Below, one piece after another: positions 17,914 through 26,882 of a stretch of 64,000 bases of DNA. Source of the stretch: Segatella paludivivens DSM 17968 = JCM 13650 (GTDB lineage Bacteria > Bacteroidota > Bacteroidia > Bacteroidales > Bacteroidaceae); assembly GCF_000373185.1 (NCBI RefSeq), contig NZ_KB890685.1, positions 63,430-127,429 on the forward strand, written 5' to 3'. How positions within the stretch are numbered: the stretch's first letter is position 1; the number at the start of each line of letters is the position of its first letter. The notes beneath the pieces were generated by a model. It was not told the origin of the DNA. It saw only the letters and a program-made list of their open reading frames with translations, and did no database searches. The position numbers and the translations under genes were made by a program.

Positions 17914-19121
17914 TATAGTTGTTTCTTATTTTTTAATAATTGTGATAATAAATCATGTTGGGATACAATAAGCAAAATAAATGCCAAATATTCCAAACCG
18001 TCAGCATAGCTCTGTATAATCCCTCCGAAAATGAACAACACCAAACAAGTAAGTATTGTCAAATTATACTTTTTATTGCGGGCCAATGCAGGAACAAGCA
18101 TTCCTAGGTTGAGAGGATTAAGAAGTAATATCTGTAAATTCAGACTCACCGTTGGGTGCTGGCTGAATATCATTGCTGTTATTATTATTCCACATAGTCC
18201 TGTTATAAGCCATACACCCCACATTACTATTTTATATAGAATAGGATATTTTGTCTTTTTCCAGCTTGTTAGTAGCATAATCACTATGATTACACCTATA
18301 AGAGAATATGGATTAAAAATGTTTGAGCCTACTGTATTATAATCAGCAAAAGATGTGTTCTTTCCAATTAGATAATGTTCGTTGCTAATGAAACGGTAAA
18401 CCTTTCCATCTGCATATTTTATTTTTGCAGTTTTCCAGTCTTTACTAAGATTATCTGGAAGAAATTGTTGTTTTTTTCCATTAATACTTCTATCTGCATT
18501 CACTCCAAGTAGCAAATCGTTTCCCCAACGTGCCCAACAGTGATCTCCATTCCATTTGTGAATTTCTTTGCGGTAAGAACTGTTAACTTTCTGATTTACT
18601 TGTGTTTCTACTTTCTCGCTAATGTTGTTGATTAAAATATCACGAGCTCTGGTAGTACAATTATCATAGAAATAGTTATATCTGTAAGTTCTATTTTCGG
18701 GTAAGTTATTCTTTTCTAATGCCATTGCAATTCTCATTTTGTCTTGCAATGGGATATTCAGAATCTGTTCTTTTACCCATCTTCCTTCGCTACTATATTC
18801 TTCCATGAAAGCATCAAAAGGCATTATGCCCATTTCATAATCTGTAAGTCCGAATACGAAACGAAGAATGAAAAATCTTTGACTAAAAGAAAACATACCA
18901 TAGTTAATCACTAGATCCTGATTATTCTTTAAGTCATGAAACCTTATAGCTGTGTGTCCGTAGAGAGAATAAACTTCCTCACCTGGTCCACAAGTCAATA
19001 GACTTATTTGTATAGAGTCGTTTTTATTGTTATTAGAATATTGCTGTGCTTTAACATTACTTGTTAAAGACAGTAAAAAAACAACCAATGAGCTTATAAA
19101 AATATATTTAAAACGTTTCAC
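17913..19121 (-). CDS. DUF4105 (Lnb N-terminal-like) membrane protein
   Basis: This 402-residue protein starts at GTG (19119-19121) with a signal peptide to about residue 25 (VKAQ). The DUF4105 domain follows (about 38-190), shown by ISLLTCGPGEEVYSLYGHTAIR, MFSFSQRFFILRFVFGLTDYEMG and NYFYDNCTTRARDIL. The last ~140 residues contain about five hydrophobic helices. DUF4105 is the Lnb N-terminal periplasmic domain; its conserved His and Cys suggest a papain-like hydrolase fold, but the function is not settled. A TATTTTTG -7 box on the minus strand (19126-19133) sits almost on the start codon. Its stop overlaps the next gene by one base, so the two are probably translationally coupled. Confidence 0.82.
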   Translation of the reverse strand: MKRFKYIFISSLVVFLLSLTSNVKAQQYSNNNKNDSIQISLLTCGPGEEVYSLYGHTAIRFHDLKNNQDLVINYGMFSFSQRFFILRFVFGLTDYEMGIMPFDAFMEEYSSEGRWVKEQILNIPLQDKMRIAMALEKNNLPENRTYRYNYFYDNCTTRARDILINNISEKVETQVNQKVNSSYRKEIHKWNGDHCWARWGNDLLLGVNADRSINGKKQQFLPDNLSKDWKTAKIKYADGKVYRFISNEHYLIGKNTSFADYNTVGSNIFNPYSLIGVIIVIMLLTSWKKTKYPILYKIVMWGVWLITGLCGIIITAMIFSQHPTVSLNLQILLLNPLNLGMLVPALARNKKYNLTILTCLVLFIFGGIIQSYADGLEYLAFILLIVSQHDLLSQLLKNKKQL

Positions 19122-19207
19122 GATGCAAAAATAACTTATATTTCTGACTTAACGTGCATTTATTTCTATTTTTTTTGATAATTTTGCAAGCGATTATTTA
19201 GAAAAAT

Positions 19208-20509
19208 ATGAAAAAACTAATATTGTGCGCTGCTTTGATGGCTTTATTTTCATCAACAGCTTTAGCCCAAAGTGGCACGAATTCACCATATAGCCAGTAT
19301 GGTCTTGGTGTTTTATCTGATAATGGAACTGGGTTCAGCCGAAGTATGAGCGGTCTGGGCTTAGGTTTTCATGAGCATAATCAGATAAATACTCTTAACC
19401 CAGCTTCATATGCGTCAATAGATTCCTTATCTTTCGTTTTTGATGTGGGATTCTCTGGACAAGTAACTAATTTCCAGGAAAATGGAGTTAAGAAGAACGC
19501 CAGCAATGCTGATCTTGACTATGTCGTTGCAGGATTCCATCTTGCAAAGTGTTTGGGTGTTAGCTTTGGTGTTCTGCCTTATACTAATATTGGCTACAAT
19601 TATTCTTCTACGGGTAAACTAGATGCATCTTCAAGCCCAACAACATATACAAACACATATAGTGGAACAGGTGGTCTTCATCAGGTATATGTTGGTGCAG
19701 GCTGGGAACCTCTGAAGGGATTGTCTTTTGGTTTTAATATTGGCTATCTGTGGGGAAATTACGATCGTTCTGTTATTAATTCATATAGCAATGCTTATAT
19801 CAATACTCTTTCTAAATATTATACTGCCACAGTCAATAATTACAAACTGGACTTAGGCTTACAATATACAGCAAAGATAAGCCATAATGATAATTTAACT
19901 CTAGGTCTTACTTATGGATATGGTCATAAGCTGAGTGTTAATCCTAAATGTCAGATCATTTCTCGAAATTCTAGTACTGGTGTGTCTGATACTACAGCAA
20001 TATCAATTTCTAACGGACTTTCAATACCTTCTACATACGGAGCAGGCTTGATGTACAATCATGCTAACAAACTTAAGTTGGGGGTAGATTATTCTCTTAT
20101 GAAATATACTGGTATAGGTTATCCTATGTCTACACTTACTACTGATGGTAAGCAAAACTATGAACTAGTTAATGGTGTTTATAAGAACCGTCAAAAATTT
20201 ACGGTTGGAGCTACTTACTGTCCTAATGAAAATGGACGCCATTTTATGGATCATGTAAGATACAATATCGGTGCATCTTATGCTACACCTTATTATAAGA
20301 TTAATGGACAGGATGGTCCTAAAGAATACGGAGTGAGTGCTGGTTTCGGAATTCCTATTATCAATGGATGGAACAATCGTTCTTATCTTAATATTAGCGG
20401 TTCTTGGACAAGACAGGAAGCTGTTGGACTCATAAAGGAAAATACGTTTCGTATTAATATAGGATTAACCTTTAACGAGCGTTGGTTTGCTAAGTGGAAG
20501 GTTCAGTAA
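19208..20509 (+). CDS. Outer membrane beta-barrel protein
   Basis: This 433-residue protein has a clear signal peptide (about 1-20, ALAQ). Alternating aromatic/hydrophobic strands and Gly/Asn/Ser-rich turns run throughout, the pattern of an outer membrane barrel. The first mature residues, SGTNSPYSQYGLGVLSD, are a typical opening for a family conserved in Bacteroidetes next to lptC. The transported or bound substrate is unknown. A TAATTTTG box (19179-19186) precedes it. It is followed by lptC (16 bases) and a CBS-domain protein gene, which suggests an envelope-biogenesis operon. Confidence 0.78.
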   Translation: MKKLILCAALMALFSSTALAQSGTNSPYSQYGLGVLSDNGTGFSRSMSGLGLGFHEHNQINTLNPASYASIDSLSFVFDVGFSGQVTNFQENGVKKNASNADLDYVVAGFHLAKCLGVSFGVLPYTNIGYNYSSTGKLDASSSPTTYTNTYSGTGGLHQVYVGAGWEPLKGLSFGFNIGYLWGNYDRSVINSYSNAYINTLSKYYTATVNNYKLDLGLQYTAKISHNDNLTLGLTYGYGHKLSVNPKCQIISRNSSTGVSDTTAISISNGLSIPSTYGAGLMYNHANKLKLGVDYSLMKYTGIGYPMSTLTTDGKQNYELVNGVYKNRQKFTVGATYCPNENGRHFMDHVRYNIGASYATPYYKINGQDGPKEYGVSAGFGIPIINGWNNRSYLNISGSWTRQEAVGLIKENTFRINIGLTFNERWFAKWKVQ

Positions 20510-20525
20510 AATTCCATACACACAA

Positions 20526-21203
20526 TTGAAATCAATATCATCAATTATATTATTGTCGGCATTACTGTTCTTCGTTTCATGCGAGGAGCAGCATGAGCAT
20601 ACAGCACCGGCTATTCATGCACGTGATTCTGTAGCTGTTATGACAAGTTATGGAGTTAATACCCTTATTTCTGATTCGGGAGTCGCAAAATATAGAATTA
20701 TAACAGAGGAGTGGGAGATAAATACAAATCTTCATCCGTCACGCTGGTTGTTCAAGAAGGGTGTCTTTCTTGAGCAGTTTGACGAGAAATTTCATGTTCA
20801 GTCTTATATACAGTGTGATACGGCCTATTATTATGATCAGATAAAACTATGGGAACTCCGTTCACGAGTCAGAATATTGACTAAAGACGGAATACGTTTC
20901 TCAAGTCAGCAGCTCTTCTGGGATGAAAATAAGCATGAACTTTATTCTTACGTATTCTCAAAACTCATAACAAAGGAACGTACTCTGCAGGGAAACTTCT
21001 TCCGCAGTGACGAGAAGATGACAAAATATATTGTTACAAATACAAAGGGTTCATTCGTGAAAAATGATTTCAGTAATGATGGAAGTGCTACACCTGGAGC
21101 TAATACAGATTCAGCACGTAAAGCACAGGATTCAATAATGAAGGCACAGCATCCGCTTGCAACACCGCAACGTAGAAATACGTCAATACCTTTGATGCAT
21201 TAA
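20526..21203 (+). CDS. lptC: LPS export protein LptC (lipoprotein form)
   Basis: LptC passes lipopolysaccharide from the LptBFG pump to the periplasmic bridge. A TTG at 20526 is preferred as start because it begins a clean lipoprotein signal peptide (MKSISSIILLSALLFFVSC, lipid Cys19) and leaves a 16-base gap to the previous stop. A longer TTG start at 20487 would overlap the upstream gene. The body is the LptC/OstA-like beta-jellyroll (YRIITEEWEI, GVFLEQFDEKFHVQSYIQCDTAYYY, LWELRSRVRILTKDGIRFSSQQLFWDE). The C-terminal ~40 residues are low-complexity and extend beyond the fold. The family call is good; lipoprotein anchoring instead of a TM helix is usual for Bacteroidetes. Confidence 0.85.
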   Translation: MKSISSIILLSALLFFVSCEEQHEHTAPAIHARDSVAVMTSYGVNTLISDSGVAKYRIITEEWEINTNLHPSRWLFKKGVFLEQFDEKFHVQSYIQCDTAYYYDQIKLWELRSRVRILTKDGIRFSSQQLFWDENKHELYSYVFSKLITKERTLQGNFFRSDEKMTKYIVTNTKGSFVKNDFSNDGSATPGANTDSARKAQDSIMKAQHPLATPQRRNTSIPLMH

Positions 21204-21206
21204 ATA

Positions 21207-22481
21207 ATGGCAGAAAATGTAGACATATTGCTAATAATGGGCATCTTTATAACGATGCTCTTATCTGCATTCTTCTCAGGCATGGAGATTGCCTTTATAT
21301 CAGGCAATCGAATGTTGTTTGAGATGGATAAGGAGAAAAATGACCTATCTACTCGCATTATAGATTTATTTTATAGGCATCCTAACGACTTTGTCAGTAC
21401 GATGCTTGTCGGCAATAATATTGTTCTAGTTGTGTATGGTATAATGATAGCCAAGCTATTTAATACAACGATATTTGCTGGAATGGATACAACTTTCACT
21501 GTTACTGCCGATACAGTGTTGTCAACTCTTATAGTTTTGTTTACTGGAGAGTTTCTTCCAAAGACTCTTTTTAAAAGTAATCCAAACAGATTGTTGAAAT
21601 TCTTCTCACCTTTAGCTTATTTATTTTATGTGTTGCTTTGGCCTATAAGTCGTTTTACTACATTTCTGTCAAAAGCTATTTTACATGCTTTGGGAGTAAA
21701 ACTTAAAAAAGAGCAGGGTGGAGATGAATTTTCCAAGGTTGATCTTGATTACCTTGTTCAGTCAAGTATAGACAATGCAAAGAATGATGATGATGTTGAA
21801 GACGAGGTAAAGATATTTCAGAATGCATTGGAATTCTCCGATACTAAGGTCAGAGATTGTATGATTCCACGAACAGAAATCAATGCCGTGGAATACGATA
21901 GTTCTAAAGAAGATTTGATGCAGAAATTCATAGAGAGTGGCAATAGTAAAATTATTGTCTATCATGATGATATCGACCACATAGAAGGTTACATACATTC
22001 ATCTGAAATGTTTCGAAACACCACAGCTGATTGGCATACGTCAATATGCAAAATGCCATTTGTGCCAGAAACAATGACTGCCCGAAAATTAATGAAAATT
22101 TTCCTTCATGATAAGAGAAGTCTTGGAATTGTTGTTGATGAATTTGGTGGAACAAGTGGTATTGTGTCGCTTGAAGATATTGTTGAAGAAATTTTCGGAG
22201 ATATCGAGGACGAACATGATAGTAATAAATATATTGCACAAAAGATAACTGAAAACGAATATGTGCTTTCTGCAAGGCTTGAGATTGAAAAAGTTAACGA
22301 GATGTTTGACTTAAAAATACCCGAAAATGAGGAATATAAAACCGTTGGTGGTTTTATTCTATATCATTATCAGAGCTTCCCCAAACTTAATGAAGTGGTG
22401 AAAATTGGGGAATTCTCTTTTAAAATCGTAAAGGGTACTATGACAAAGATTGAACTCGTTAGGCTGAATATCAATAGATAA
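21207..22481 (+). CDS. DUF21/CBS/CorC-HlyC domain membrane protein
   Basis: This 424-residue inner membrane protein has three to four transmembrane helices of the CNNM/DUF21 domain (about 1-180, with SAFFSGMEIAFISGNR). A CBS pair follows (about 205-330: VRDCMIPRTEINAV, then IVVDEFGGTSGIVSLEDIVEEIFGDIEDE), then a C-terminal CorC/HlyC transporter-associated domain (about 345-420). The family is linked to magnesium/cobalt efflux, and the old name hemolysin is misleading. In gliding Bacteroidetes a similar protein is GldE, but no gld genes are here. It starts three bases after lptC. Confidence 0.88.
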   Translation: MAENVDILLIMGIFITMLLSAFFSGMEIAFISGNRMLFEMDKEKNDLSTRIIDLFYRHPNDFVSTMLVGNNIVLVVYGIMIAKLFNTTIFAGMDTTFTVTADTVLSTLIVLFTGEFLPKTLFKSNPNRLLKFFSPLAYLFYVLLWPISRFTTFLSKAILHALGVKLKKEQGGDEFSKVDLDYLVQSSIDNAKNDDDVEDEVKIFQNALEFSDTKVRDCMIPRTEINAVEYDSSKEDLMQKFIESGNSKIIVYHDDIDHIEGYIHSSEMFRNTTADWHTSICKMPFVPETMTARKLMKIFLHDKRSLGIVVDEFGGTSGIVSLEDIVEEIFGDIEDEHDSNKYIAQKITENEYVLSARLEIEKVNEMFDLKIPENEEYKTVGGFILYHYQSFPKLNEVVKIGEFSFKIVKGTMTKIELVRLNINR

Positions 22482-22524
22482 CACTGTGAAAAAGCGCCTT
22501 AATCTACAAATTTTACATGAAAAA

Positions 22525-22556
22525 TTGGGTCGTTTGCTATTTTATTGTTATTTTTG
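22525..22556 (+). promoter_or_regulatory. Putative promoter of the PpiD-like gene
   Basis: TTG (22525-22527), 21 bases, TATTTTTG (22549-22556). The start codon follows after 63 bases. Confidence 0.5.
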
Positions 22557-22619
22557 TAGGCACTTTGAGTATAAAGTAAAGAAAATAAAATAACTAAAAA
22601 TAAAAACAAATTTAAAGTA

Positions 22620-24761
22620 ATGGCAGCATTAGGAAAAATTAGAAGCAGAGGCGTCATACTGATGTGTATCATCGGTTTCGGTCTTTTTGCATTCATCGCC
22701 GAAGAGGCTTTCCGTTCTTGTGAGTCTTCTCGCAACAACGACCGCCAGCAGGTTGGTGAAGTCCTGGGAGAAAAAGTTAATGTTAACGACTTCCAGAAAC
22801 TCGTTGATGAGTACAGCGATGTTATTAAGATGCAACAAGGCACACAGTCTCTTAACGACGAACAACTGAATCAGGTTAAAGACATGGTTTGGAATACTTA
22901 CGTTCAGTCAAAACTTGTAGAGAATGAAGCTAAGAAGCTTGGACTTAAGGTTACTGATGCAGAAATGCAGAATATTCTTAAGGAGGGTACAAACCCAATG
23001 CTTCTTCAGACTCCTTTCGTAAATCAGCAGACAGGACGTTTCGATGTAAATGCATTGCAGAAGTTCCTTGCTGAGTACGATTCTCAGAAGAATACAAACC
23101 CACAGGCTGTAGAGCAGTATCAGACAATCTACAAGTATTGGACTTTCATTGAGAAGACACTTCGTCAGCAGACTCTTGCTCAGAAGTATCAAGGTCTTCT
23201 TTCTCATTGTTTCCTTTCTAATCCTGTTGAGGCAAAGATGGCTTTCAAGGATGAAAATGTAGAAAGCCAGATTCAGCTTGCAGCTTTCTCTTATAGTACT
23301 ATTCAGGACGATAAGGTTAAGATTACAGATGATGATTTGAAGGCTAAATACAATGAATTGAAACCTCGTTTCCAACAGTATGTTGAGAGCCGAGATATCA
23401 AGTATGTTGATGTTCAGGTTAAGGCTTCTGCTGCAGATCGTATGGCTTTGCAGAATCAGTTTACTGGTTATGCTAAGGAATTGGCTACAGCCACAGATCC
23501 TGCTGTTGTAGTTCGCAAGAGCACTTCTTCTATCAATTATTTGGGTATTCCTGTTGGTAAAACAGCGTTCCCATCTGATATCGCAGCTAAACTAGCAACT
23601 ATGACTGTTGGTCAGACAACAGGTGTATTTGAGGATAAGACAGACAACTCTCTTAATATTGTTCGTCTTATGGCTAAGCAGCAGCTTCCTGATTCAATTC
23701 AGTTCAGACAGATTCAGATTGGTGGTGCTACTCCTGCAGCAGCTCACAAGACAGCTGATTCTATTTATACAGCTTTGAAGAACGGTGCTGATTTTGAGGC
23801 TATCGCTAAGAAATATCGTCAGCAAGGTCAGAAAACATGGATGACTACTCAGCAGTATCAGAGTGCTCCTTCTATGGACAATGATACAAAGAACTATATC
23901 AATAGTCTTAACACGATGGCCGCAAACGATACGAAGAACATTGCTCTTTCTCAGGGCAATATTATTCTTCAGGTTTTGGACCGTAAGGGAATGACTGATA
24001 AGTATACAGCTGCCGTGATCAAAAAGAATATTGAATTCTCAAGAGATTCTTACGGTTCTGCATATAATAAGTTTGCTTCTTTTGTTAGTGCAAACCAGAA
24101 ATCAGGTGACATTCTTAAGAATGCTGCAAAATATGGTTATAGAGTTCAGGAAGCTTCAGATGTAACAACATCAACTCACTATCTTGCTAACATTCACGGA
24201 ACACGTGATGCTTTGAAGTGGTTGTTTGATGCTAAGGAAGGTGCTATTTCTCCAATGTATGAGTGTGGTGACAATGATCATTTGCTTATCATCGCTCTAA
24301 CAAAGATTCATGAAATTGGTTACCGCTCACTTGACGATCCTCATGTAAAGGAGATGGTTAAGGCTGAAGTTCTGAAGGATAAAAAAGCTGAGATGCTTAT
24401 GGCTAAGGCAAATGGAGTAAAGAATATTAGTGCTGCAACGGCTAAGGGTGCACGTGTTGCTACTGTAAGTCAGGTTACTTTCGCCGCTCCTGTATTTGTT
24501 TCTTTGACTGGTGCAAGTGAACCTGCTGTAAGTGGCGCTGTTGCTGCTACTGCAAAAGGTAAGTTCTCTAGTAAGCCTGTTAAGGGTAATGCCGGTGTTT
24601 ATGTATTCCAGGTTGTAAACAGAGTCAATCGTGCTGCTAAGTTCGATGATAAGACAATGGAGCAGAAACTGCGTCAGAAGACAATGCAGTATGCTGGAAA
24701 CTTCATGAACGAGCTTTACATCAAGGCAAACGTTGTAGACAATAGATATTTATTCTTCTAA
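22620..24761 (+). CDS. PpiD-like periplasmic peptidyl-prolyl isomerase/chaperone
   Basis: This 713-residue protein has one N-terminal transmembrane anchor (about 12-31, GVILMCIIGFGLFAFIAEEA). A SurA_N-like chaperone region follows (EVLGEKVNVNDFQKLVDEY, LVENEAKKLGLKVTDAEMQNIL). A central parvulin-type rotamase segment lies around residues 345-440 (DSIQFRQIQIGGATP, ADSIYTALKNGADFEAIAKKYRQQGQ). The C-terminal third looks like further degenerate parvulin-like repeats. It should be anchored in the inner membrane and help fold outer membrane proteins leaving the Sec channel. It follows the outer membrane protein, lptC and CBS genes with its own promoter, and ends at a strong terminator. Confidence 0.9.
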   Translation: MAALGKIRSRGVILMCIIGFGLFAFIAEEAFRSCESSRNNDRQQVGEVLGEKVNVNDFQKLVDEYSDVIKMQQGTQSLNDEQLNQVKDMVWNTYVQSKLVENEAKKLGLKVTDAEMQNILKEGTNPMLLQTPFVNQQTGRFDVNALQKFLAEYDSQKNTNPQAVEQYQTIYKYWTFIEKTLRQQTLAQKYQGLLSHCFLSNPVEAKMAFKDENVESQIQLAAFSYSTIQDDKVKITDDDLKAKYNELKPRFQQYVESRDIKYVDVQVKASAADRMALQNQFTGYAKELATATDPAVVVRKSTSSINYLGIPVGKTAFPSDIAAKLATMTVGQTTGVFEDKTDNSLNIVRLMAKQQLPDSIQFRQIQIGGATPAAAHKTADSIYTALKNGADFEAIAKKYRQQGQKTWMTTQQYQSAPSMDNDTKNYINSLNTMAANDTKNIALSQGNIILQVLDRKGMTDKYTAAVIKKNIEFSRDSYGSAYNKFASFVSANQKSGDILKNAAKYGYRVQEASDVTTSTHYLANIHGTRDALKWLFDAKEGAISPMYECGDNDHLLIIALTKIHEIGYRSLDDPHVKEMVKAEVLKDKKAEMLMAKANGVKNISAATAKGARVATVSQVTFAAPVFVSLTGASEPAVSGAVAATAKGKFSSKPVKGNAGVYVFQVVNRVNRAAKFDDKTMEQKLRQKTMQYAGNFMNELYIKANVVDNRYLFF

Positions 24762-24784
24762 ATTATTGAAGGATATACAGTTTA

Positions 24785-24820
24785 GTCCCATCTGATTTGT
24801 TTCAGATGGGGCTTTTTTTA
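24785..24820 (+). terminator. Terminator of the PpiD-like gene
   Basis: A perfect 9-base stem (24787-24795 with 24802-24810), 6-base loop, then GC and seven T. Confidence 0.92.
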
Positions 24821-25898
24821 TAGTTAAACCATTGGTTGAATAAAGCATAGTGTTTACTATAAGCGTTGTTTTTGATTATGCCATATACTTAGTTCTAGGT
24901 TATTGAATTAAGTAGATTTAGGCTGTCTATTATGCATTTTTTATTTAGCAACGAAACTTCTACGATATCTTCAAAAAAATCATAAACGGAGACCTTGACA
25001 AAACGTGGCTTGCAGGATTTAGCTACATTAAGCTACGTTATTTTGTGTCTTTAAGGATAGAAAGTAAATTTGTCAAAGAACTGTTGACGGCATTAGAGGG
25101 ACTGAGGATGTGTAAATGCATACAGTAAACAGAATCAGAATTTTCAAGTTTGTTTAAAAGTTCTGTAGAATTCCGCTGAATTCTCGGCAAAGATACTGCA
25201 AAATTTTTGTCCATGCAATCAGGTTTAGGTTAGACTGTTAGCCAAAGTTATTATTACTCTAGCGGCACATGATCGTACATGTACGCACGCGCACTCTGAC
25301 TTTTTCGTAAAAACAAGTGTCGAAGTGTCTATCTATTGAGCATCAACTTATTAGAACTCTTTTTCGTGTAGAATAAAGTGAAGGTTATTCGTCGGTAAAA
25401 TATGGGTGAAAATTTTCATCGTATTGTATTGCACTTTACGAAGTAATTTGATGTTTTTTTTGGTGTTTTGCAGTGTTTTCTATAATGAAATGCAGTGTGT
25501 TTTACGAAGCTGTAGGAGGTAAAACATCGTAGAAAAGTTTGCGTTTCTGTATAGAAAGAGTTACGTTTCTATATAGAAACGCATGCAAAACTTGAAATTT
25601 GACTGTCAGATCACCGTCACTTTGATCAGTCAAATTCGTCGATAAAATATTGATATCCATTAAGTTGACACTTCGACACTTATATTTTTTAAAACCCTAG
25701 GTGCGCGCGTACCTGCGCGTACATTATATAAGTAGAAATAGATAACGTAGCTAAAAATACCAAAAAATGCAGGGAAGGCACTCTAAATATTGAAAAATTA
25801 AATCCTCATGGAGAAATCTAAGCTCCAAACATTTAATTTATCATACGCAATACTAAATATTAATCATATATTGGACTTTACTTAAAATCACGGCACAA
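24821..25898. other. Repeat-rich gene-free region, probably a decayed element
   Basis: No protein of recognisable family is encoded here. There are dense repeats. A 15-base inverted repeat pairs 25315-25329 with 25667-25681. GC-rich CG/TAC-alternating blocks lie outside each arm (25276-25294 and 25701-25722). An 18-base perfect palindrome lies at 25564-25581, with a degenerate tandem copy at 25542-25558. A long hairpin spans about 25596-25635. Short direct repeats (TTTACGAAG twice, TGCAGTGT twice) lie between. An open stretch of 59 codons without an ATG (24949-25128) could be a gene relic. The base composition of the GC blocks is unlike the AT-rich surroundings. Confidence 0.5.
25315..25681. 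repeat. Inverted repeat pair bounding a 367-base segment
   Basis: The 15 bases AAGTGTCGAAGTGTC at 25315-25329 recur as an exact reverse complement at 25667-25681. Each arm is itself a tandem of GTGTC units. Similar GC-rich blocks lie at matching distance outside each arm, so the imperfect repeat extends to about 25276 and 25722. Confidence 0.75.
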
Positions 25899-25930
25899 AA
25901 AAAGAGTTCATTTAATAATGAACTCTTTTT
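25899..25930 (-). terminator. Terminator of the acidic-tailed protein gene
   Basis: A perfect 14-base stem (25899-25912 with 25917-25930), 4-base loop, with T runs on the minus strand. Confidence 0.9.
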
Positions 25931-25947
25931 GATTATATAATATTTAT

Positions 25948-26772
25948 TTAAAAATCTTCATCATCAGTTACTTCTGTTGCCTCAAGGTCTAGTCCTTCTG
26001 GATCAGCATCATAAGTTGTGCGATAACTTTCTTCTGTAAGTTTGTCCTCATCAAAGAGATCATCTTCCTCGTCAGGATCATTATAATGGTCTTCAACTAC
26101 AACATCCTCATCTTCGTTTTCGTTCTCTTCTTCAATTTCTAACTCTTCTTCTTCCTTTTCAAGATCGTCTTCTGAATCAAACTTAGTCTTAGGCTTTTCA
26201 AACTCAGGTTTTTCCTTAGCAAAAATAGCTTCTACCCAGTTTCCTTTTGGAATTTCAAGCACTTCAAATCCGTCTTTCGTTTTCTTGTCATACATTCCGC
26301 CGACTTTCTTAAGTCTGTCTTTTGGCAATGTAGTGGTGCTGATATCAAAACCACTTTCTATAATATCTTGAATGCTTTGTGAAAGGCTATCCCAGCCACC
26401 GCCGAAGTTACGGTCGATGACCTCTAGTAGCTTTGTTGCTGAAATGTGGCGAATGTTTTCATAGGTCAGGTCAGTGACTCTCATTATTGGACGCTTTTTT
26501 ATAGCCCATTTCATTTTTGTGTTTTCGTCAACCTTTACATAACCTATTCTAAATCCACGTTCCTCATATTTTGAAATAACGATTGGATTATCTGTTTTAA
26601 TTTCTTCAATTTCGAATGCGCTTCTGATAATGTCAGTATATCTGCGCACATTATCCTTTAGGTCTGCTTCTTTTTCTGCAGCTTCCCACATCCTATAGAC
26701 ATCATTCTCCTGTATATCCCAAACGTTGCTCTTATTTAGAGTCTTGAAAGTTAGAACTTTTTGCTGTTTCAT
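25948..26772 (-). CDS. Hypothetical protein with long acidic tail
   Basis: This 274-residue protein is of a family I cannot name. Residues 1-190 form a globular part with no signal peptide or membrane segment (YTDIIRSAFEIEEIKTDN, FRIGYVKVDENTKMKWAIKKRP, LEVIDRNFGGGWDSLSQSIQDIIESG). Residues ~195-274 are an almost continuous Glu/Asp tail. It is cytoplasmic by appearance. Acidic tails of this kind occur in nucleic-acid mimics, histone-like chaperones and RNA polymerase delta subunits; none of these can be claimed here. It is a single-gene unit, divergent from rarA, with a strong terminator. Confidence 0.7.
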   Translation of the reverse strand: MKQQKVLTFKTLNKSNVWDIQENDVYRMWEAAEKEADLKDNVRRYTDIIRSAFEIEEIKTDNPIVISKYEERGFRIGYVKVDENTKMKWAIKKRPIMRVTDLTYENIRHISATKLLEVIDRNFGGGWDSLSQSIQDIIESGFDISTTTLPKDRLKKVGGMYDKKTKDGFEVLEIPKGNWVEAIFAKEKPEFEKPKTKFDSEDDLEKEEEELEIEEENENEDEDVVVEDHYNDPDEEDDLFDEDKLTEESYRTTYDADPEGLDLEATEVTDDEDF

Positions 26773-26842
26773 AAGTGTAATTTATCTTTGCTGCAAAAGT
26801 AAATACTTTGCATCATATTCACAAATTTTTAGCATAGATTTT

Positions 26843-26873
26843 TTTGTTATATTCAACTAATTCCTTATTTTTG
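26843..26873 (+). promoter_or_regulatory. Promoter of rarA
   Basis: TTTG-like element with TTG at 26844-26846, 19 bases, TATTTTTG at 26866-26873. The rarA ATG is only 10 bases after the box, implying a leader of about six bases. This also shows that an upstream in-frame TTG (26844) is part of the promoter and not the start codon. Confidence 0.7.
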
Positions 26874-26882
26874 CATATAATT

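Noticed and set aside
20487..20525. Longer LptC start overlapping the outer membrane protein gene
   Set aside because: The later TTG gives a clean lipoprotein signal peptide and no overlap.
24949..25128. 59-codon open stretch in the repeat-rich gap
   Set aside because: It has no ATG and no recognisable domain; it is mentioned as a possible relic only.
24821..25898. CRISPR array or tRNA in the repeat-rich gap
   Set aside because: Repeats are few, of different kinds and not regularly spaced, and no T-loop sequence or cloverleaf is visible.
26844..26882. TTG-initiated longer version of rarA
   Set aside because: The TTG is the -33 element of a consensus promoter and the extra residues are not part of the RarA family.
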